From assembly GCA_947449255.1 (NCBI GenBank), contig CANFQX010000005.1:124001-188000 (forward strand): a DNA stretch of 64,000 nucleotides, read 5' to 3'. How positions within the stretch are numbered: the stretch's first letter is position 1; each line of letters begins with the position of its first letter. This document shows, one piece after another, positions 55,023-62,944 of the stretch. The stretch comes from Pseudobdellovibrionaceae bacterium. Its GTDB lineage: Bacteria; Bdellovibrionota; Bdellovibrionia; Bdellovibrionales; Bdellovibrionaceae. The notes beneath the pieces are model-generated. The model did no database searches. It saw only the letters and a program-made list of their open reading frames with translations, and was not told where the DNA came from. Made by a program: the position numbers and the translations under genes.

Positions 55023-56438
55023 ATGACCGCGAAAGAAGCATTGAAGTTTGCGCACGAAAAAGGCGCTAAGATGGTAGACCTCAAGTTCTGTGACATAGTC
55101 GGAACTTGGCAGCATTTAACGATTCCACTTCATCAACTTGAAGAAGAGTCCTTTGAAAATGGCTATGGGTTTGATGGCAGCTCAATGCGTGGCTGGAGAG
55201 GGATTGAAGAATCCGATATGATCGTCATGCCCGACGCAAACACTGCAATGATGGATCCCTTCATGGAAATCCCGACTTTGTCCTTGATCTGTGATGTTTG
55301 TTTGCCGGAAACTCTGCAAGCCTACAATCGTGATCCTCGTCAAATCGTAAAAAAAGCGATCGCTTACATGCAATCTACCGGCATCGCGGACACAGCATAT
55401 TTTGGTCCTGAAGCTGAATTCTTTATCTTTGATGATGTTCGCTTTGAACAAACTAACAACTCTGCTTTTTACATGGTCGATAGCGACGAGGCCGCTTGGA
55501 ATACTGGCCGCGATGAAGGTGGCAACAACCTAGGCTATAAAATCAGAAGCAAAGAGGGCTATTTCCCAGCACTTCCAACTGACACTTTGCAGGATATTCG
55601 TTCTGAAATCTGCGTTGAGCTTGAAAACTGTGGAATGCGCGTTGAACGCCATCACCATGAAGTGGCTTCAGCTGGACAATGTGAAATTAATTTCCAATAT
55701 GATACGGCTTTAAATATGGGCGATAAAATGATGTGGTTTAAATACATCGTTAAAAACGTTGCAAAGCGTAACGGGAAAACAGCGACATTCATGCCTAAGC
55801 CTCTGTTTGGCGATAACGGTTCAGGCATGCATATTCATATGTCTTTGTGGAAAGATGGAAAAAATCTTTTTGCTGGAAATAAATATGCGGGACTTTCTGA
55901 AATGGCACTCCACTACATCGGTGGCGTGTTAAAACATGCTCCAGCGTTGTGCGGTATCATCAATCCAACCACGAACTCCTATAAACGATTAGTTCCTGGC
56001 TTTGAGGCTCCGACAAAATTGGCTTACAGCTTTAAAAATCGTTCAGCGGCGATGAGAATTCCAAACTCTGGGCCAAACCCTAAGGCAAAGCGCATTGAGT
56101 TTAGAACTCCAGATCCTACAGCGAACATTTATATGGCTGAAGCGGCGATCTTGATGGCAGGCTTAGATGGAATTATTAACAAAATAAATCCAGGTGAACC
56201 ACTTGATAAGGATATCTATGGACTGCCACCACAAGAAGCAGCTGCTATTCCTTCAGTTCCGGGAACACTTGAAGAATCTTTGAAAAACTTGGTTGAAAAC
56301 TGCAGCTTCCTTAAAAAAGGTGACGTTTTCTCTCAAGATCTTATAGACACCTGGGTGCAGTATAAAATCGACAAAGAAGTTCGACCAGTACAACAAAGAC
56401 CAGTTCCCTATGAGTTCCATTTGTATTACGATTGCTAG
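55023..56438 (+). CDS. glnA: Glutamine synthetase type I
   Basis: About 471 residues. Blocks include FDGSSMRGWRGIEESDM, GPEAEFFIFDD, HHHEVASAGQCEI, NGSGMHIHMSLWKDG and RIEFRTPDPTANIY. Tyr at about residue 399 in KDIYGLPPQEA matches the adenylylation site of the GSI-beta class. It makes glutamine from glutamate and ammonia. The frame opens at 55005, but AGGAG 8 bases before ATG 55023 decides the start. A strong terminator follows. Confidence 0.97.
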   Translation: MTAKEALKFAHEKGAKMVDLKFCDIVGTWQHLTIPLHQLEEESFENGYGFDGSSMRGWRGIEESDMIVMPDANTAMMDPFMEIPTLSLICDVCLPETLQAYNRDPRQIVKKAIAYMQSTGIADTAYFGPEAEFFIFDDVRFEQTNNSAFYMVDSDEAAWNTGRDEGGNNLGYKIRSKEGYFPALPTDTLQDIRSEICVELENCGMRVERHHHEVASAGQCEINFQYDTALNMGDKMMWFKYIVKNVAKRNGKTATFMPKPLFGDNGSGMHIHMSLWKDGKNLFAGNKYAGLSEMALHYIGGVLKHAPALCGIINPTTNSYKRLVPGFEAPTKLAYSFKNRSAAMRIPNSGPNPKAKRIEFRTPDPTANIYMAEAAILMAGLDGIINKINPGEPLDKDIYGLPPQEAAAIPSVPGTLEESLKNLVENCSFLKKGDVFSQDLIDTWVQYKIDKEVRPVQQRPVPYEFHLYYDC

Positions 56439-56449
56439 TAATAGAACGC

Positions 56450-56489
56450 ACAAGGCTTAGCTTAAAAAATTAAGTTAAGCCTTGTTTTT
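56450..56489 (+). terminator. Intrinsic terminator after glnA
   Basis: ACAAGGCTTAGCTTAA pairs with TTAAGTTAAGCCTTGT (one G-U/mismatch) and is followed by TTTTT. It begins 11 bases after the glnA stop and separates the nitrogen operon from the GcvH-like gene. Confidence 0.9.
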
Positions 56490-56547
56490 CACCAATCAAT
56501 AGGGTTTATAAACTTCCTTGAGAGCGGAATCTTGGAGAGAAAAAATA

Positions 56548-56964
56548 ATGGGATCAGACGACGTAAAACAATTTATGGGCTATATGTGGACACACCAAGA
56601 AGATGGAATCATCACTATTGGTATTAACGAAGATGGCCTTGCAGACTTTGAATCAATCAGTTCTGTTGAGCTTCCTTCTGAGCAAGAAGAAGTCAGCGCA
56701 GAAACAGTTATCGGAACAATTGAAACCAGTGACGGCCCCTTGGATATTTATGCCCCCGTCAGTGGAACCATTATTGAGATTAACTCTCAAGTCCTAGAAG
56801 ACCCTAGCATCATTATGGAAGATCCCTATGAAGAGGGATGGCTTGTCCGTATCGAAGCTGATGAAGATGAAGACTTCGATGAGGACGAGGATGAAGACGA
56901 AGATGACGAGGATGATGAAGACGACGACGATGACGACCTCGAAGATGAAGACGACGAAGACTAA
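56548..56964 (+). CDS. GcvH-like protein without lipoyl lysine, with poly-acidic tail
   Basis: 138 residues. Residues 1-102 align by eye to glycine cleavage H protein: TIGINEDGLADF, ELPSEQEE, IETSDGPLDIYAPVSGTIIE and DPYEEGWLVRI. The position of the lipoylated Lys (VESVKAASD in GcvH) is Asp62 here, so it cannot carry lipoate at the usual place. Residues 103-138 are almost all Asp/Glu. No gcvT or gcvP is near. The frame opens earlier, but GGAGAG before the ATG at 56548 sets the start. It is a single-gene unit with its own terminator. A role as a binding or scaffold protein is a guess. Confidence 0.8.
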   Translation: MGSDDVKQFMGYMWTHQEDGIITIGINEDGLADFESISSVELPSEQEEVSAETVIGTIETSDGPLDIYAPVSGTIIEINSQVLEDPSIIMEDPYEEGWLVRIEADEDEDFDEDEDEDEDDEDDEDDDDDDLEDEDDED

Positions 56965-56982
56965 TTCTTCCTTCTCTGCAAA

Positions 56983-57007
56983 AGGGCCGCACAAGCGGCC
57001 TTTTTTT
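56983..57007 (+). terminator. Intrinsic terminator after the GcvH-like gene
   Basis: GGCCGC-ACAA-GCGGCC followed by seven T, starting about 20 bases after the stop codon. A textbook rho-independent terminator. Confidence 0.93.
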
Positions 57008-57040
57008 ATGTCTAATCACTTGATTGAAAACTGACTTTGG

Positions 57041-57316
57041 CTAGCCGAGCCGCTTAATTAAATGGTATCCAAACTTTGTGCGCACGGGCTTCAAAGAGAT
57101 TTCACCCACTTTTAACGCCAATGCCGCTTCTGAAAAATCATCATCGAGTCGAGCCACGTCGACCGTGCCTAAATCTCCACCGGATTTTGCAGAGGAACAT
57201 TTCGAGAATTTCACAGCCAGGTCGGAAAAAGATTTGCCTTCTTTTAGGGCCCGCAAGAGGTCTTGGGCCTCGTATTCCTTGTCGACTAAAATATGACTGA
57301 CACTGATTTTTTTCAT
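57041..57316 (-). CDS. ppiC: Parvulin-type peptidyl-prolyl isomerase (PpiC-like)
   Basis: 91 residues, a single rotamase domain without signal peptide, as in E. coli PpiC (93 residues). VSHILVDKEYEAQDLLRAL, FSDLAVKFSKCSSAKSGGDLG and KPVRTKFGYHLIKRL are the standard blocks. It should act in the cytoplasm. It is convergent with the GcvH-like gene; upstream lies dispersed element copy C. Confidence 0.93.
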   Translation of the reverse strand: MKKISVSHILVDKEYEAQDLLRALKEGKSFSDLAVKFSKCSSAKSGGDLGTVDVARLDDDFSEAALALKVGEISLKPVRTKFGYHLIKRLG

Positions 57317-57372
57317 AATTTTTTTGAACCTTTACTAAAAACGGATACTTTAATTTTTTGATGCATACAATT

Positions 57373-57460
57373 TTTAATACAGCTGCTCTAGGGTAATTGA
57401 TAATCTGGCCATCCTGAGCGGCCTTCCTGAAGCGCATCGTGCGCTTCAGGCGAAAGTATT
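57373..57460 (+). repeat. Dispersed hairpin element, copy C
   Basis: The best-preserved copy: TTTAATACAGCTG, then TGATAATCTGGCCATCCTGA, GCGGCCTT, and the perfect stem-loop CCTGAAGCGCA-TCG-TGCGCTTCAGG at 57426-57450, ending GCGAAAGTAT. It lies between ppiC and the MazG-like gene, both on the minus strand, 16 bases beyond the latter's stop. The same order and length are shared with copies A and B. Confidence 0.85.
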
Positions 57461-57476
57461 CATATTCAAGAAATAT

Positions 57477-57827
57477 CTATTCATTGTATTTTTTGTTTGA
57501 GCCTTTTGATTTATCTATTGGATATTTTTCTTCATTCACTTGGATTTTTTGCTTAAGGCACTCCGATAGATCTAAGTTATTTTTTTGTGCGAATCGCAGC
57601 ACCATAAAAAAAATATCGGCGAGCTCATGCTCTACCTTTAACTTGAAATTGGGCTCTTGCATTTTGATTTCAATTTCACTATCAGTTTTAAACCTAAACA
57701 AATCTAGGAGTTCACTGGCTTCCGTGGAAATACCAATGGCTAGATCCTTGGGGGGATGGAACTGATCCCAGTCACGGAGCTCACAAAAAGTTTTCACTCT
57801 ATTTTGCAGTTCTGTGATTGTGCTCAT
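57477..57827 (-). CDS. MazG-like nucleotide pyrophosphohydrolase
   Basis: 116 residues, all helical. EASELLDLF and VEHELADIFFMVLRFA supply the E-x-x-E and E-x-x-D metal motifs of the all-alpha NTP pyrophosphohydrolases, close to the dCTPase/RS21-C6 group. It should hydrolyse abnormal or excess (d)NTPs to the monophosphate. It is a lone gene, read towards element copy C. Confidence 0.88.
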   Translation of the reverse strand: MSTITELQNRVKTFCELRDWDQFHPPKDLAIGISTEASELLDLFRFKTDSEIEIKMQEPNFKLKVEHELADIFFMVLRFAQKNNLDLSECLKQKIQVNEEKYPIDKSKGSNKKYNE

Positions 57828-58017
57828 ATTTTCCCCTTATAACAGCGCTAAAATTGGTCCGACCGTGAACGTAACCCCTGAATTTCCATTAAAAAAGGTA
57901 TTTTTTTTATGAAATCCTAGATAATGAATTTTTGATAAGATTTCTCTAGGGATATATCCCATTAAACGTTAAAGTCGCCGCTTTCTTCATACTATTTATT
58001 CTCAAGGATCTATCAAT

Positions 58018-59586
58018 ATGAACTCATTTAGTGATTTTGGGCTTTTGCCGAGCCTTCTTAAAACCCTCAAAGACATGCGTATAAACAAGCCCACGGATAT
58101 TCAAAAGCAAATTATCCCCATGCTCATGGGAGGACAATCCGCGGTGGGAGTCTCTGAGACTGGCAGCGGAAAGACCCTAGCTTATGCACTTCCCCTGCTG
58201 CATGCCCTAAAAGCCCTTGAAGATGAAGGCAGTCCCGTTGAGCAAGAAGCCAGTCCCCGAGCGATCGTCATGGTGCCCAGTCGAGAGCTTGGCGAGCAGG
58301 TTTCAAAGGTTTTTAAAACTTTGACTCACACAACTCGACTGCGAGTGAGACCTGCCCTTGGCGGTATGGCCATGGAACAAGCCCGCAGAAACACTTCGGG
58401 TCCTTTTGAAATTTTATTAGCAACTCCAGGTCGTTTGATTCAACTGCTGGATCAAGAACTCATCAATCTTACAGATGTTCGAGTTTTAATATTTGATGAG
58501 GCCGATCAAATGCTGGACCAAGGCTTCCTGCCTGATTCAAATCGCATTGTTAATACCTGCCCTGAAGAAATTCAATTGGCACTGTTTTCAGCCACTGTTT
58601 CAACTGCAGTTCAAGAGATGATGAATGATTTATTTGCCTCTGCTGAGATCGTTCGCAGCAAAGGCAGCGGCAAAGTCGTATCCAGCCTTGTCACTAAAAA
58701 TATGATCGTCGAGGACGGACAGCGGTGGCCTTTACTTGAAAAGCTGCTTGCACAAAAAATTGAGGGTGGAACAATGCTTTTCACCAACACGCGAGAACAG
58801 TGTGACAAGCTAGCTAAAGAATTGACAGAAAAGGGCCATGTGTGTGCCGTCTATCGTGGCGAGATGGATAAAAATGAACGCCGAATGAATTTGCGAAGTT
58901 TTCGCGATGGCAAAATTGAGCTGCTGGTTTCTACGGACTTAGCTGGACGAGGTCTTGATATTGAAAATGTCGGCCGGATCATCAATTTCCATTTGCCCAA
59001 ACAAATGGATAACTATCTTCATCGCGCAGGCCGTACAGCGCGTGCTGGACGCAAAGGGCTTGTAGTCAATCTTGTCACTGAGCGAGATCAGCGCTTAATT
59101 GAAAAACTAACTGGCAGCAAACTTGTCTTTAAACCAAGGCCCAATGCAAAAGATCAGAATGCTAAAGATCAGAATATTAAAGGTTCAGCGCGAGATGAAC
59201 GACAAAGTAGGCTCTCTAAAGCCACTTCTGCTGTTGCGGCTAAATCTGCATCGAAGTCGAGCTTTAGCTCTGATGCGAATTTTAAGTCTAAATCTTATTC
59301 GAAACCCAATGACCCCAGAGCAAAAAGCGCTCTAAAGTCTGAGAAGCCAAAATCAGAATTTAAGGCTAAAACCAGCTCGGGTAAAACTGAGTTTAAGCCC
59401 AAAACCAAGGGTAATTTCAAGGACCGCAGTTCTTCTGCTGAAGAAAGCCCTAAGAGCTCATTCAAAAAAGGAAAAAAATCTTTTGCTTTTGAAAGCTCCC
59501 CAAAAAACGAAAAAACTAAGTCCTTTGCACCAAAGACTATTTCCAAAAATATCTCTGGTAAATTTCGACCAAAAAAGAATTTCTAA
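58018..59586 (+). CDS. DEAD-box RNA helicase with long basic tail
   Basis: 522 residues. The helicase core (1-375) shows VSETGSGKT, VPSRELGEQ, TPGRLIQLL, IFDEADQMLD, LFSATVS, STDLAGRGLD and HRAGRTARAGRKG. The last 145 residues are a low-complexity Lys/Ser/Phe-rich tail (for example KSSFSSDANFKSKSYSKP) that should be disordered and bind RNA. The tail begins with a short tandem repeat, NAKDQNAKDQN. It is one of two DEAD-box genes in the window and is likely involved in ribosome or mRNA handling. Confidence 0.93.
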   Translation: MNSFSDFGLLPSLLKTLKDMRINKPTDIQKQIIPMLMGGQSAVGVSETGSGKTLAYALPLLHALKALEDEGSPVEQEASPRAIVMVPSRELGEQVSKVFKTLTHTTRLRVRPALGGMAMEQARRNTSGPFEILLATPGRLIQLLDQELINLTDVRVLIFDEADQMLDQGFLPDSNRIVNTCPEEIQLALFSATVSTAVQEMMNDLFASAEIVRSKGSGKVVSSLVTKNMIVEDGQRWPLLEKLLAQKIEGGTMLFTNTREQCDKLAKELTEKGHVCAVYRGEMDKNERRMNLRSFRDGKIELLVSTDLAGRGLDIENVGRIINFHLPKQMDNYLHRAGRTARAGRKGLVVNLVTERDQRLIEKLTGSKLVFKPRPNAKDQNAKDQNIKGSARDERQSRLSKATSAVAAKSASKSSFSSDANFKSKSYSKPNDPRAKSALKSEKPKSEFKAKTSSGKTEFKPKTKGNFKDRSSSAEESPKSSFKKGKKSFAFESSPKNEKTKSFAPKTISKNISGKFRPKKNF

Positions 59587-59622
59587 TTAGAAAAGCTCTA
59601 GATTGAACAGCAGAGGGTGTGC

Positions 59623-60495
59623 TTGGCGAAAAAATACACAAAGGTAAATATTGAAATTAGCAATATGTGCAACCTTCAGTGCAGTTTTTGTCCCGAGGTG
59701 ATGAGGGCCAAAAAGATCATGTCGATTGATCTTTTTCGGCGAATCATCCAGCAAGTGGCCCCTTTGACAGAGCAAGTCTGCTTTCATTTGATGGGGGAGC
59801 CTTTACTAAACCCCCATCTTTCTCAAATGATTGATATCTGCAACGAATTTTCTGTGCGCATTTTTCTGGTCAGCAACGGTGTTTTACTTAAAGAAAAACA
59901 ATCTGAACTTTTATTGAATCCGGCCTTTCGCCAAGTTAATTTTTCTTTACACAGTTTCAATGACAATTTTCCAGACCGTAACCCGACTGACTACTTACAT
60001 AAAATTTTTGAATACACTGAAAAAGCGCTTTCGGAGCGGCCTGATCTGTATATCAATTTTAGGCTTTGGAATTTACAGGATCCTCGCGGCTCTTCGGGCA
60101 ACAACCAGAATATGCTCCAAAGAATCAGCGAGCGCTTTCAAACCCCACTGGACACAGCGATCGATGTGCGCTCGCGAAAAAGCATTCATATCAAAAATCG
60201 TCTCTATCTTCACTTTGACACTGAATTTATCTGGCCCTCATTGGATTTGCCGATCCTTGGCAATTCGGGAAGCTGCTATGGGCTCTCCTCCCATTTTGGG
60301 ATATTAGTCGACGGCACAGTGGTCCCTTGCTGCCTTGATAAAGAGGGGTCTATCCCCTTGGGTGATATTCAACTGCAGCCTTTAACTGATATTTTAAATA
60401 GTCCAAGATCGGTCGCCATCCTTGAAGGTTTCCGCAAAAAAAAGTTGGTCGAAAATCTTTGTCAACGTTGTCAGTACATCGAAAGATTTAATTAA
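59623..60495 (+). CDS. Radical SAM protein with SPASM-like C terminus
   Basis: About 290 residues. The radical SAM cluster motif is C-x3-C-x2-C (MCNLQCSFC); LMGEPLLNPHL corresponds to the GGEP SAM-binding motif. C-terminal Cys residues (GSCYG, VPCCLD, LCQRCQY) suit a SPASM domain with an auxiliary cluster. Such proteins modify peptides or enzymes, or act in metabolism. I see no obvious precursor peptide beside it. TTG at 59623 with GAGGG upstream is the likely start; GTG at 59617 is an alternative. It overlaps the HD gene's end by 8 bases (convergent). Confidence 0.88.
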   Translation: MAKKYTKVNIEISNMCNLQCSFCPEVMRAKKIMSIDLFRRIIQQVAPLTEQVCFHLMGEPLLNPHLSQMIDICNEFSVRIFLVSNGVLLKEKQSELLLNPAFRQVNFSLHSFNDNFPDRNPTDYLHKIFEYTEKALSERPDLYINFRLWNLQDPRGSSGNNQNMLQRISERFQTPLDTAIDVRSRKSIHIKNRLYLHFDTEFIWPSLDLPILGNSGSCYGLSSHFGILVDGTVVPCCLDKEGSIPLGDIQLQPLTDILNSPRSVAILEGFRKKKLVENLCQRCQYIERFN

Positions 60496-61123
60496 GCTCG
60501 TCTGAAAATGAAGACAAATAGGCTTTCATGACGGCCACTCTGTGGTGGCCCTCGGCGATTCCTGCCGGTGTCTTTAATGTTTCTGCCGTTTTAAAAAGTT
60601 TTTTAAAAAAGTGATCGACGGTAAACTGTGAATCATCAGGAGTGCGACTTTCACAAAATGGATCCTGGTCTGAATAAAAAGGTCTCTTCAGTAAACCGGC
60701 CGTAGCAAAGCACCGCGCGATGCCGATGGCACCAAGACCATCCAAGCGATCAGCATCTTGAACTATTTGAGCTTCGATTGTTTTGACTTCAATATTCGCA
60801 CTGAAACTGTGTCCCTCAATAGCGTGAGCGATGTCCGCCAGGAACTCTGTTGGATACTGAATGCCTTCTAAAAAATCTACAGCGCCAAGAGCAGACAACT
60901 TTGAAGCCTGACTGCGAAGCGGGCTGTCCTTGGGGACGATGACAAAATCATGCAACCAAGCTGCGGGAACGACGATTTCGAATCTGGCTTTTTCAAGGGC
61001 ACAAAGTTTCTTTGCAGTCTGAACAACTCTTTTGAAATGAAGCAGATCGTGAGCCGGATCATCAGCTGTCGCAATGGATGATATTTTGCTTTCAAATTTC
61101 TGTTCCCAGGATGATAGATTCAT
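60488..61123 (-). CDS. HD-domain phosphohydrolase
   Basis: 211 residues. Metal ligands of the HD fold can be followed: HDLLHFKRVV (first His), AAWLHDFVIV (the HD pair) and DADRLDGLGAIGIAR (last Asp). This is the YedJ/YpgQ-like group of small HD hydrolases, which may act on nucleotides. The substrate is unknown. It ends convergent with the radical SAM gene. Confidence 0.88.
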   Translation of the reverse strand: MNLSSWEQKFESKISSIATADDPAHDLLHFKRVVQTAKKLCALEKARFEIVVPAAWLHDFVIVPKDSPLRSQASKLSALGAVDFLEGIQYPTEFLADIAHAIEGHSFSANIEVKTIEAQIVQDADRLDGLGAIGIARCFATAGLLKRPFYSDQDPFCESRTPDDSQFTVDHFFKKLFKTAETLKTPAGIAEGHHRVAVMKAYLSSFSDELN

Positions 61124-61191
61124 TTTTAGGTTCCTTGATTAGGGATGGGTAGATGGAGATGGAAATGGACAAGGACATGGTATCCTATTCA

Positions 61192-61785
61192 CTAGCGTGA
61201 TTCACCCTCATAGCCCTTGCGAGTTTTCATCCGATGAAAAATTCCAATCGATGACTTCTGCCCTGAATTATCTATATCGTTTTCGATGAAAGATGCTGAA
61301 ATGCAGGCATGCGAGGTTCCCCGCAACAATATCTTGAGATCTTTCACGAAACTGCGACATTCCCGAACTGGCCAGGGTCTGGATTCAATAAATTTGTGAT
61401 TTATTTGATTTGCATAGACCTTCACGGAAACTCGGCCAAATACTCCTTCTCCGTCAATCATTCCAATGCTTTCACATTCTGATAAAATGGCCTTGCTCTT
61501 AAAACACTGCCAATATTCATAAGGGGTGAACTTGCCAGGGACAAACGGCTCTGGCTTGATATGACGAGCATTAAGAGCTAAATCACCTATCGTCAAAACA
61601 CCATAGTCATCACCTATCAATCCATAGGGATATTTTGATTTTAAGCTCAACAAATGATCAGCAGGCGCTCCGAAGGCAATATTTGATATCAGACCCAACA
61701 AAATTATGAACAGATGGTAAATTATTTTTTTATTGCCGATCTGCGTTCTGACAGCTCTTATCACTCGCTTTGCTTTTTTCGCCAT
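61192..61785 (-). CDS. Secreted protein, orphan paralogue of the 33-kb protein
   Basis: About 198 residues with an N-terminal hydrophobic segment (IIYHLFIILLGLISNIAFG). It matches the protein at 32794-33378 through most of its length: LKSKYPYGLIGDDYGVLT, LALNARHIKP, YEYWQCFKSKAIL, FIESRPWPVRECRSFVK, GTSHACISAS, HRMKTRKGYEG. It lacks the Cys in ALNAC and the Cys-rich tail after RKGxEGE, and no copy of the first gene of the pair is present. The frame opens at 61833; GGGG upstream of ATG 61785 favours that start. Confidence 0.75.
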   Translation of the reverse strand: MAKKAKRVIRAVRTQIGNKKIIYHLFIILLGLISNIAFGAPADHLLSLKSKYPYGLIGDDYGVLTIGDLALNARHIKPEPFVPGKFTPYEYWQCFKSKAILSECESIGMIDGEGVFGRVSVKVYANQINHKFIESRPWPVRECRSFVKDLKILLRGTSHACISASFIENDIDNSGQKSSIGIFHRMKTRKGYEGESR

Positions 61786-61927
61786 TCGAGCATCCCCCAA
61801 CTTTTTTGCTAAACATATTAAGCTTTGAAGCAACTAAAGTCAGTACAAATTTCAGGCCTTTTACAAAGCTACGTTGGTATTGCTCACTAACTTAGACTTG
61901 AAGATCAGCAATAGACGAAGACCTTGC

Positions 61928-62308
61928 TTAGAGCTCAGAACAAATCTCTACGAGGAATCCATTACAGTCACGCACGTAGGATACGACTTGTCCCCAAGGT
62001 TTAGTTATTGGCTTGCACACCGAAATGGCGCCAGCACTTATGGCCGTATTAAAAGCTAATTCAACATCCTTAGTTACAAATCCAATTTCAAAAGCTGATG
62101 GATTTTTTTGCAAATTGGATTTTTCATATTCAAAACCATGAGAACCGGCAGTTTCATGGTTTACAAAGCCCAGTTTTGTTTCTCCGGTGATCATTTCTCC
62201 GTATTGGTTTTCATGTAAAAACCCCTTTTTCAAACCAAAGGCTTTTTCGTAAAAATCCATTGTTTTGGAAACATCATCGACATAGAAAAGTGTGTAACCG
62301 AGTTTCAT
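61928..62308 (-). CDS. Glyoxalase/VOC-superfamily protein
   Basis: 126 residues with the paired beta-alpha-beta-beta-beta units of the VOC fold: GYTLFYVDDVSKTMDFYEKAFG at the N terminus and the Glu-bearing strand GFLVEICSEL at the end. Such proteins include glyoxalase I-like enzymes and resistance proteins; the function here is not determined. GGGAGG lies just before the ATG, directly after the truncated methyltransferase. Confidence 0.9.
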   Translation of the reverse strand: MKLGYTLFYVDDVSKTMDFYEKAFGLKKGFLHENQYGEMITGETKLGFVNHETAGSHGFEYEKSNLQKNPSAFEIGFVTKDVELAFNTAISAGAISVCKPITKPWGQVVSYVRDCNGFLVEICSEL

Positions 62309-62325
62309 ATTAAACCTCCCAAAAT

Positions 62326-62640
62326 TTATTTTATCCCCGCACCTAAAATTACATATTGAGTTGCACCCTGTGCGACTTGTTCTTCAACAAGGTCTTCAAT
62401 AAAACGAGCACGTCCAACAATGGAAGCACGCATATTTTTTGAAAACTCCGGATTCATATCTGGACGATCTCGCCAACCATTTTCAGCAACTAGCTTTTCA
62501 CCGATCTCGTCGGTAAAAATATTTGGTTTGTTGTCAATGAGAACATGCAAGGCACGCCAGAGGGCAACTCTAACTGCGGTCTGTTCGGGTGCTATTGGAG
62601 TCTCAGTCTGATTCAAATCCATTGAATTTCTGTTTCTCAT
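62326..62640 (-). pseudogene. Truncated leucine carboxyl methyltransferase-family protein
   Basis: The N-terminal 104 residues of a class I SAM methyltransferase of the LCMT/TIGR00027 family. ARFIEDLVEEQ and YVILGAG are typical, but the frame ends at GAGIK just where the SAM-binding loop should continue as GAGLDTFA. Full-length members have about 270 residues. The VOC gene's ribosome site follows at once, so a deletion has probably joined the two genes. The start may be the ATG at 62640 or the one at 62622. Confidence 0.75.
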
Positions 62641-62888
62641 AGGAGTTTATTTTTATCAGCGTATCTTAGGTTTTTGGGAAACGTAAGGCTAAATTGGCAG
62701 GGGGTGATTTTGATAAATTTTCCGCAATGAAAATAGAAAGTTAGCTCATTCTGGGCGCTATTGGGCTTCATATAGAAATGAAATTCAAAAAAATAAACGG
62801 CATAAACCGACATTTTTTAAAAACAATGTCAAATTTTGCTAAAATATCAAATTCATATTTTCTGAACCATTTCGCGGCTTAGGGCAGA

Positions 62889-62939
62889 TCCGCATAAAAT
62901 GACATTTCTATTGAGAAATGTCATTTTATGCGGAATAAT
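62889..62939 (+). promoter_or_regulatory. abiE promoter embedded in a perfect palindrome
   Basis: Two 21-base arms (62889-62909 and 62914-62934), exact complements, flank an ATTG centre. TTGAGA at 62911-62916 and AATAAT at 62934-62939 have 17-base spacing and fit -35 and -10 boxes, so the right arm fills the promoter spacer. Transcription would begin at about the ATG at 62945, giving a leaderless mRNA. AbiEi antitoxins repress their own promoter through inverted repeats, so this is the likely operator. The rest of 62641-62888 is AT-rich and holds no gene that I see. Confidence 0.7.
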
Positions 62940-62944
62940 AAGAT

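Noticed and set aside
56794-57034. Open frames on both strands over the acidic tail of the GcvH-like gene
   Set aside because: They arise from the GAC/GAT/GAA repeats of the acidic coding sequence and give only low-complexity Arg, Met-Thr or Val-Ile-Phe proteins.
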